Source: Clostridia bacterium (lineage in GTDB: Bacteria > Bacillota > Clostridia > Oscillospirales > Acutalibacteraceae). Taken from it: 9,681 bases of DNA. Under the pieces are notes generated by a model. It worked only from the letters and a program-made list of their open reading frames with translations, ran no database searches and was not told where the DNA came from. Within the stretch, counting starts at the first letter, position 1. Every line of letters starts with the position of its first letter. Shown piece after piece: positions 1 to 5,100 of the stretch. Both the position numbers and the translations under genes were made by a program. The stretch lies in assembly GCA_900767015.1 (NCBI GenBank), contig CAAFXQ010000180.1, forward strand, positions 1-9,681. Reading direction: 5' to 3'.

Positions 1-550
1 CTTCCTCGTCGGCGTTCGGGTCAAAGCCGAAAAGACGGACAATGAGGTTTGTTGAAGCGGAAAGAATCTTCACGAACGGAGAAGTGACTTTTTTGACAAC
101 AAGAAGAATTCCGACAACCTTGTATGCGATGGCCTCGGGCTTTTGCATCGCCATGCGCTTCGGGGCAAGCTCGCCTAATACAAGCGAAAAATAGGACATG
201 ATGATGGTGATAATGACAACGGAAAAACCGCTGATAACCGAGGTCGGAATCGGAAGATTCAGTTTGGAAATTGCGTTTGCGAGCATCGCTGCGAAGCTTT
301 GGGAAGCCGACGCCGAAGTAAGAAAGCCTGCGAGGGTGACGCCGATCTGAATGGTGGAAAGAAAATTGCTCGGGTTTTCGGTGAGCTTCATAATCTGGCG
401 GGCTTTTTTGTCGCCGTCCTCCGCTTTCTTTTCAATCACATTGTCGTTAAGCGAGATGATCGCAATTTCGCTCATCGCAAAAAATGCGTTGATAAGAACA
501 AGAACAAACAGTAAAACGAGTTTCAGGATAATACTTCCGGGGTCATCCAT
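1..550 (-). CDS. CNNM/DUF21 hemolysin-family membrane protein, N-terminal part (partial)
   Basis: Reading leftwards from the ATG at 550, the frame stays open for 183 codons to the window edge. The protein starts MDDPGSIILKLVLLFVLVLI and continues with NAFFAMSEIAIISLN, the typical opening of the CNNM (DUF21) transmembrane domain: a first membrane helix followed by a small-residue helix with the SEIA motif. Further signatures are the charged stretch EKKAEDGDKKARQI, the IQIGVTLAGFL segment, a second hydrophobic helix near residues 108-125 and the LGELAPKRMAMQKPE motif. Full-length members are about 400-450 residues and carry a CBS pair and a CorC_HlyC domain, which would lie outside the window. 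Relatives act in Mg2+/Co2+ homeostasis or efflux; 'hemolysin' is a historical label. AAAGGAG lies 11 bases upstream of the ATG, and a near-consensus promoter lies upstream. The family call is secure; the transported ion is not known. Confidence 0.9.
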   Translation of the reverse strand, partial: MDDPGSIILKLVLLFVLVLINAFFAMSEIAIISLNDNVIEKKAEDGDKKARQIMKLTENPSNFLSTIQIGVTLAGFLTSASASQSFAAMLANAISKLNLPIPTSVISGFSVVIITIIMSYFSLVLGELAPKRMAMQKPEAIAYKVVGILLVVKKVTSPFVKILSASTNLIVRLFGFDPNADEE

Positions 551-612
551 AACGGATTGTTACTCCTTTCGAAATAAAAAAATAATTTCACATACTGAAG
601 ACAGTATAATGA

Positions 613-640
613 TTGACTATTGTATCACAAAAAATATAAA
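613..640 (+). promoter_or_regulatory. Candidate promoter for the MIF-like gene
   Basis: TTGACT (613-618) and TATAAA (635-640) are 16 bases apart on the plus strand, giving a start near 647 and a leader of about 75 bases. A TATACT at 693-698, with a weak TTTATC 16 bases upstream, is an alternative closer to the gene. Confidence 0.5.
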
Positions 641-647
641 AGGTCAA
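619..647 (-). promoter_or_regulatory. Sigma-A-type promoter for the CNNM protein gene
   Basis: On the minus strand TTGACC (647-642) and TACAAT (624-619) are separated by 17 bases. This would start transcription near 612 and give a leader of about 60 bases before the ATG at 550. It overlaps the opposing plus-strand promoter almost completely. Confidence 0.7.
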
Positions 648-722
648 ATTTTTCATGATTTTATGGATTTTTTATCCGCAATATGATAAATTTATACTAT
701 CAAACTTAAGGAGGGCTAAAAA

Positions 723-1064
723 ATGCCGTTTATCAATACGAAAACAACCGCCACGATTTCAAAAGAAACCGAAGCCGAACTGAAAGCAAAGCTCGGAAAA
801 GCAATCACCTGTCTCGGAAAGGGCGAACAGTGGCTGATGCTCAACTTCGAGGATAACTGCCGTATGTGGTTCAAGGGAGACAGCGGAAAAGAGCTTGCTT
901 TTGTCAATATTGCGCTTTTCGGAAAAGCAAGTGACGCTCAGTATGATAATATGACCGAGACGGTCTGCAATATTATAAGCGAAACGCTCGGTATCCGTTC
1001 CGACTGCATCTATGTCAAATATGAGGAGGTTTCTCACTGGGGCTATAACGGCTTCAATTTCTGA
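723..1064 (+). CDS. MIF-like tautomerase-superfamily protein
   Basis: This 113-aa protein matches the macrophage migration inhibitory factor (MIF) branch of the tautomerase superfamily in length and layout. Pro2 directly follows the initiator Met, so removal of Met would expose the N-terminal proline that is the catalytic base in this family. Lys33 in LGKGEQ lines up with MIF Lys32, VNIALFGK (61-68) with the MIF segment around Ile64, and the C-terminal IYVKYEEVSHWGYNGFNF with MIF's VYINYYDM...VGWNNSTFA. The residue matching MIF Asn97 is Lys99, so substrate preference may differ. MIF proteins are small cytosolic trimers with keto-enol (phenylpyruvate) tautomerase activity; no substrate can be assigned here. 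TAAGGAGGG lies seven bases before the ATG. The gene stands alone, with no clear terminator of its own before the RNA hairpin at 1170. Family call fairly firm, function inferred. Confidence 0.82.
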   Translation: MPFINTKTTATISKETEAELKAKLGKAITCLGKGEQWLMLNFEDNCRMWFKGDSGKELAFVNIALFGKASDAQYDNMTETVCNIISETLGIRSDCIYVKYEEVSHWGYNGFNF

Positions 1065-1092
1065 TCCGGAGTGAATTGGGGCTTAAAGAAGC

Positions 1093-1121
1093 TTGACAAA
1101 ACAGATAAAACAGCATATAAT
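1093..1121 (+). promoter_or_regulatory. Perfect consensus promoter for a small plus-strand RNA
   Basis: TTGACA (1093-1098) and TATAAT (1116-1121) are separated by exactly 17 bases, a full sigma-A consensus. The predicted start is near 1128. No plus-strand gene with a ribosome binding site follows; transcription runs into the hairpin at 1170-1214. This fits a constitutively made short RNA. Confidence 0.75.
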
Positions 1122-1127
1122 AAAAAA

Positions 1128-1214
1128 CACAGAGGATTCTGCGATAAGCGGTCTCCACAGTTTTGGTATATTAAGAAACACCGCAACTTTGAGAGAGAGG
1201 CGGTGTTTCTTAAT
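1128..1214 (+). ncRNA. Candidate antitoxin RNA of a type I toxin-antitoxin module
   Basis: This is a predicted RNA of about 90 nt, from the start implied by the consensus promoter at 1093-1121 to the end of the perfect hairpin at 1170-1214. It converges on the minus-strand toxin gene, and its terminator hairpin would be shared with the 3' end of the toxin mRNA. This is the geometry of the par/Fst and txpA/ratA type I systems. Its first 29 bases also repeat elements of the toxin mRNA leader (CACAGAGGATT and GCGGTCTCC). Existence rests on promoter plus terminator only, with no expression data. It could instead be an independent small RNA. Confidence 0.55.
1170..1214. terminator. Shared bidirectional hairpin between toxin and antitoxin RNA
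   Basis: A perfect 15-bp inverted repeat (1170-1184 with 1200-1214) encloses a 15-base loop. The arms are T-rich at their outer ends on both strands (TTTCTTAATTTA on plus, TTTCTTAATATA on minus), so it can end transcription in either direction. It lies just after the toxin stop codon (1226) on one side and at the expected end of the plus-strand RNA on the other. It may also catch read-through from the MIF-like gene. Confidence 0.7.
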
Positions 1215-1225
1215 TTATGGAAGAA

Positions 1226-1321
1226 TTAAGACCTTTTGTTATCTGAAAAAATCGTGTAACAAAGAGAGATAACAGCCGTAAGCATTGTAACGAACAAAAT
1301 CAGTTCGGAAAATGTAAGCAT
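1226..1321 (-). CDS. Small hydrophobic holin-like type I toxin (Hol_Tox-like), 31 aa
   Basis: The ORF reads MLTFSELILFVTMLTAVISL then CYTIFSDNKRS and stop. A single hydrophobic segment spans residues 6-25 and is followed by a short polar, basic tail, the layout of TxpA/BsrG/Fst-type membrane toxins and the Hol_Tox family (compare BsrG, MTVYESLMIMINFG...). Such peptides insert in the membrane and disturb potential or envelope synthesis when over-expressed. GGGAGG sits eight bases upstream of the ATG, a very strong ribosome binding site for so small a gene, and it is folded into a hairpin. The gene has its own promoter (1396-1425) and terminator, and faces a convergent RNA. An 11-bp repeat, GTAAGCATTGT on the plus strand (1278-1288 and 1314-1324), places a second ATG-Leu-Thr 12 codons downstream. 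Toxin function is inferred from architecture. An expressed small membrane peptide of other function remains possible. Confidence 0.72.
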   Translation of the reverse strand: MLTFSELILFVTMLTAVISLCYTIFSDNKRS

Positions 1322-1326
1322 TGTTA

Positions 1327-1344
1327 TCACCTCCCTTTCGGGAG
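1327..1344 (-). promoter_or_regulatory. Hairpin sequestering the toxin ribosome binding site
   Basis: In the toxin mRNA, CUCCC (1344-1340) pairs with GGGAG (1335-1331) across a GAAA tetraloop (1339-1336). The GGGAG arm is the Shine-Dalgarno sequence of the toxin ORF, so translation should be held low unless the hairpin opens. RBS occlusion of this kind is common for type I toxin mRNAs. Confidence 0.7.
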
Positions 1345-1395
1345 ACCGCCTACCGTTTATGTAGAAATCCTCTGTGGGCTTATGAAGCCGGAAAG

Positions 1396-1425
1396 ATTGT
1401 ATCATAATAAGTATATTTATGTCAA
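1396..1425 (-). promoter_or_regulatory. Promoter of the toxin mRNA
   Basis: On the minus strand TTGACA (1425-1420) and TACAAT (1401-1396) are 18 bases apart. The predicted start is near 1389, giving a leader of about 68 bases before the toxin ATG. The leader contains the RBS hairpin and one copy of the inverted repeat. Confidence 0.65.
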
Positions 1426-1463
1426 TTGATTTCTGCCACGAGCGTAAAAGCGGCTGATGACGC

Positions 1464-1492
1464 TTGACACCGTAACGGCTTTATGCTAAAAT
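1464..1492 (+). promoter_or_regulatory. Promoter of the riboswitch-controlled transcript
   Basis: TTGACA (1464-1469), a 17-base spacer and an extended -10 TGCTAAAAT (TAAAAT at 1487-1492) place the start near 1499, exactly where the riboswitch P1 helix begins. The spacer contains CCGTAACGG (1470-1478), a palindrome around one central base, which could be an operator. Confidence 0.75.
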
Positions 1493-1496
1493 GTAA

Positions 1497-1590
1497 CTAC
1501 CATAAAGAGTGCGTGAGAGACAAGCTCGTTGACCGCACAGCAACCTGCAAATTGCAAGGTGCTAAAGCTTGAACGATGGGAGAAACAACA
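1497..1590 (+). promoter_or_regulatory. S-box (SAM-I-clan) riboswitch aptamer
   Basis: Conserved S-box elements appear in order: AGAG (1506-1509), GAGAGA in place of GAGGGA (1515-1520), TTGAC (1529-1533), GCAACC (1540-1545) and AAGGTGCTAA (1556-1565). P1 pairs CTACCAT (1497-1503) with ATGGGAG (1576-1582), with one mismatch. P2 pairs GTGCG (1509-1513) with CGCAC (1534-1538), and P3 is the hairpin between GCAACC and AAGGTG. The P4 region after GGTGCTAA is short and weakly paired, so it may be a divergent subtype. The 3' strand of P1 (GGGAG, 1578-1582) can instead pair with CTCCT (1599-1603) of the terminator. This is the standard OFF-switch logic: SAM favours P1 and the terminator, low SAM favours read-through. 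Ligand assigned by family resemblance. Confidence 0.8.
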
Positions 1591-1597
1591 GATTAAG

Positions 1598-1626
1598 GCT
1601 CCTGTCAACTGACGGGGGCTTTTTTT
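1598..1626 (+). terminator. Riboswitch-controlled intrinsic terminator
   Basis: GCTCCTGTC (1598-1606) pairs with GACGGGGGC (1611-1619) around the loop AACT, followed directly by seven T residues (1620-1626). It stands before the 101-aa gene and is the expression platform of the upstream aptamer. Confidence 0.88.
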
Positions 1627-1714
1627 CGCCGCAAAAGTAGCCGATGAAAGCTTTTCTGCGGAATTTTACCGTTACGGCAAGCCTTTATGAATACAGCGGA
1701 AAGGAGAATTTGTG

Positions 1715-2020
1715 ATGAAATCAATCGGCTCACTGTTTGAAGAATTTGATGCAAACGAAAACAGGATTTATCTGCACTTTAAAACCGAGGAGTTTTGCAA
1801 AGCGTTTTTGCGTCAGGCGGAAAATGAGGGCTATACTTTTTGCGACAGAGTCAAACCGACGGCAAGAGAAACGGACAGCGTGATTGCCGTAAATGCCGAT
1901 CAGACAATCAATTATGTCGGCTTTATCGGGCACATGGCTTTTGGCGGTGCGGAAAAAGTCGGAAATAAGAAGCTTGTGCGAATCGAATACGATGAAGAAT
2001 TCAAAACGACGCAAAGGTAA
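1715..2020 (+). CDS. Small protein of unknown function under S-box control (101 aa)
   Basis: I do not recognise this family. The 101-aa product, MKSIGSLFEEFDANENRIYL..., is soluble-looking, with no signal peptide or membrane helix. An opening acidic helix leads to IYLHFKTEEFCKAFLRQAENEGY (18-40), a beta-strand plus helix that resembles small single-domain alpha/beta proteins. Then follow FCDRVKPTARETDSV, NADQTINYVGFIGHMAFGG (59-77) and a basic/acidic end. Cysteines 28 and 42 and two histidines are present but form no obvious metal motif. ATG 1715 is preferred over the in-frame GTG at 1712 because AAGGAG (1701-1706) is then eight rather than five bases away. The gene is the only one between the S-box terminator and the convergent gene at 2153, so it appears to be the sole target of the riboswitch. 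That suggests a link to methionine, SAM or sulfur metabolism, by context only. Confidence 0.75.
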   Translation: MKSIGSLFEEFDANENRIYLHFKTEEFCKAFLRQAENEGYTFCDRVKPTARETDSVIAVNADQTINYVGFIGHMAFGGAEKVGNKKLVRIEYDEEFKTTQR

Positions 2021-2059
2021 AATCCGGCGTCAATTCTTTCTGTGACTCTTCACAATTTT

Positions 2060-2090
2060 GGGGGCTGTATCTAAATCGGATACAGCCCCC
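2060..2090. terminator. Strong hairpin between convergent genes, probable terminator
   Basis: A perfect 12-bp GC-rich stem, GGGGGCTGTATC (2060-2071) with GATACAGCCCCC (2079-2090), encloses a 7-base loop. It sits between the 101-aa gene and the end of the giant gene. Neither side has a good T run (plus side GGATTTATGC, minus side AAAATTGTG), so the stem rather than a classic U-tract would have to do the work. A smaller hairpin, TGTGA/TCACA, precedes it at 2041-2054. Confidence 0.55.
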
Positions 2091-2152
2091 GGATTTATGC
2101 TATTTCGGGTTTAACAAATAATCAGTGCAGTCATGAAAGCGCACGATTGCTA

Positions 2153-5100
2153 TCAGGCGATCTTTAACTTTGCAAACAGATTTTTGATCCAGGTAATAAT
2201 ATTATTGAAGAAATCAATCACCTGCTGTAAGAAGTTGCTTGTCTGATGGGTTTCGTCCTTAAACAGCTCTTCAAGCTTTTCGGTAAGTGCCTTGATGTCC
2301 GAGAACATCATATTCATGGAATCGCTGAAATGGTCAAGCTCAGCCATACCGCCGAGTCCCTCGAAAACGTTTTTGATTTTGCCCGTTACAAGGTGCTTTG
2401 AGTTATCAAGGGCATTGACGCCGGTGTTGACGCCGAAGAAGATATAGAACAGAACAAACAGTACCTGGTCGGCATTGGCGAGCGTCTTGAAAAGTGCAAG
2501 AGCGTTCGCTACAACATTCAGCGAGTCGGGATCAAGCTTGCCCTCAAGCGCTTTGACATAAATATCCGTGTTGTCGCTGAACAAAAGGGTGTTGATGACC
2601 ATTCTGAGCATGATGGTGACAAATTCGGGCGTCAGCGTCTTGTCAACCTGAAGTCTCTGCGCTTCGCTGCCGTTGACGCTTTCGTATTTCGTCATCGTGC
2701 CGAGTGACATAATCGCTGATGAAAGCTCGGAATAGCCGGGCATTTTCATTCCGTCGCCGACATTGGCAAGGGCGTCGGCAAGGATTTCTTCAAGATTGAG
2801 GTTGACGTTGATATTGACGTCAACAATCGGTCTGATGACGTCGAGAACGACGTAAACCGGCCGTAAGAGATTGTCAACCGCCTGCTGAAGTCCGCCGATG
2901 CTGATGAAGTAAAGGATATTCGGAAGAAGATCCAGTATCTTGTTGATCGGGTCGCCCGAAATGTCATCGATCACACCGAGAAGCGGATTCAGAACGGCGT
3001 AGACCATCTGCTCGTCGCTGAGCGTCTTAAAGGTATCATACGGTGTGATATCCGACTGTTTACAGCCGATGGCTTCAAGAATCGGGATAATGGCGCTGTT
3101 GTAGCCGTTGTAGCCGTAAACGTCGACCGCATCAAGAAGCGTCAGAACACTGCCGTCCGCCGAATCAACAAGAAGTAACTTGAGAACGGGTACCGCCGGA
3201 AGAACGTAAGCGACAAGAGCCTTGACGAAAGCGTCTCTGTCTCCGTCCTCAAATTCGGGTACGGTGTAGGCTTTCAGGTCGGCGATGATCTGCTTGATGT
3301 CGAGATTGATAAGCGGAGCGACCGCATCAATAACGTCCGAGTAGTCGTCAAGAAGTCCGAGCAGATTGTTGTTGACAAGGTCAACAAGCGCCTCAAGATT
3401 GGCTTTGGTGTAAAGGTTGGCAATCACATCGTCAAGCTCAGTGGAAATATCCTCATGTCCGAGCAGGCAAAGAAGCTTCGTCACAAACGGAACAAGATTG
3501 TCCGAAACGTACTGCGCCTTATCCTTTGTCCAGTATGCAGAATAGGTAACTGCCTTGCCCTCGGCTTCGAGTTCAGCTTTTTCTTCTTCCGTCAGCTGTG
3601 AATAGTCGGGCGTTTCCTCGGGTGCAGGCTCGGTATATTCGGGATAGACGAACTGCGCCTGCGGATATTTTTCGGTGTTGAGAAGTTCAACAATCGCTGC
3701 TGTCACATCGCCGGCATCGTTAATGTTCAGCGAGTCAAGAACCGAAGTGACGCTTGCAAGCTGTTCTTCGTCAAGGAATTTTGAAAGCAGAGCGTTCAGC
3801 GCTTCCTTATCCTTTAAAAGATTGACAACATAAGTCAGAAGATAATAGGCGATATCCGCCTTATCGGCTTCGATGGTGTAAGCCTTGCCGCTTGCAAGGG
3901 CGCTGTCGTCATAGATATAGTCTTTTCTTACGGTGTCTTTTGCCGTCAGCGTACCGGCTGTTGCGAGAGTCGCAACGTCGATTTCGGGAAGGTCGAGTTC
4001 GAGTAATTCAAGAATACCCTGAAGTCCCTTGGAAAGGTCAAGACCGAGCGCCTCTTTGAGATCGAGCATATCGCCGACCGCGATATCCACGCCGTCGCTC
4101 AGAACGGAGCCGGTAATTATCGATGCATCATAGGAAATTCTTGTTTTGAGCATATTGAGAATCGGGGTGACCATGTCAAACGAAAGAGCGTAAAGCAGAT
4201 TCGGGAGAATGGAGACAATCGAATCAACCGGCTTTGCGGCAATCTGATCAACGAGCGAGAAGATCGGCTCGAAGATCGCCTTGGCGACATCGTAAAGCTC
4301 GGTGCAGCTTTCCACTTCGGAAACGGACGGTACGTTTTCGGAACCGAGAGCTTCTAATACGGGAGCCAGCATATTGACATAGCCGGAGTTTGCCGTTGCG
4401 CCGAGCTGAAGCGCAACATCAAGCGTGATAAACAGAGCAGAGCCGGTTGCCATTTTTTCAACCTTAGCCGGAGCCCATGCCTGATTGCAAAGAAGCGCCA
4501 TAACAAGCGGCTTAAGACCCTCCATAGCCGAGGAGAATGCACGATAGAAAGCTTCTTCCTTTTCTTCCGGTGCGGCTTCGTCAACGCCCCAGTTAAGTGT
4601 CAGGCTTGACGTGTCTCTGTCGTAAATCGCAACGGATTTCCAGTTTCTGCCCGCCTTGGTCAAAGCCTCCTTGGCTTCGGCGTAGGTGTCGGGAAGAAGA
4701 GCCGCAACCTGTTGCGGATAAAGGTCAAGACTGCCCTCATGAAGAATGGTATAAAGGTCCTTGAGATAGTTGACCTTAACGTTCATGCCGGAATATTCAA
4801 CGGTCATCGGGAGTGTTTCCCAGACCTTTTCGAATTCGCCGAGAACGAGCGGATACAGCATATTGACAATCGTATTGACAAGATTGTCGGTATAAATTGC
4901 GCCCTCAAGCGTGTCTTTGAGGAGCGTTCCGATATCCTTTCCACCGATAAGCTCTTTGAAAGTATCGGAAGCAAGGAAGCTGTCAAGTGTGTCGATGGTG
5001 TTCAGAAGATTTTCTTCGGTTACTTCGTATGCCTCGGTTTTCACCTGATCGTTCGGATAAACCTCACGGGCTTCGTATTCGATTTCACTCTTGCCGTAGC

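Larger units (their letters stand above)
1128..1376. repeat. Inverted repeat at the two 5' ends of the toxin-antitoxin module
   Basis: Two blocks occur in the same order on opposite strands. CACAGAGGATT is at plus 1128-1138 and minus 1376-1366. GCGGTCTCC is at plus 1148-1156 and minus 1349-1341. Both transcripts of the module therefore begin with related rather than complementary sequence. The second block overlaps the anti-Shine-Dalgarno arm of the toxin leader. Confidence 0.75.

Noticed and set aside
1629..1661. Imperfect hairpin CCGCAAAAG / CTTTTCTGCGG after the riboswitch terminator
   Set aside because: It has a bulge, no T run and no link to the ribosome binding site 40 bases away, so there is no support for a role.
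1712..1714. GTG at 1712 as the start of the 101-aa gene
   Set aside because: Spacing from AAGGAG is five bases against eight for the adjacent ATG at 1715.
2041..2090. CRISPR-like or mobile-element end suggested by the strong inverted repeat
   Set aside because: A single hairpin between two convergent genes, with no repeated spacing, transposase or direct repeat nearby, is better explained as a terminator.
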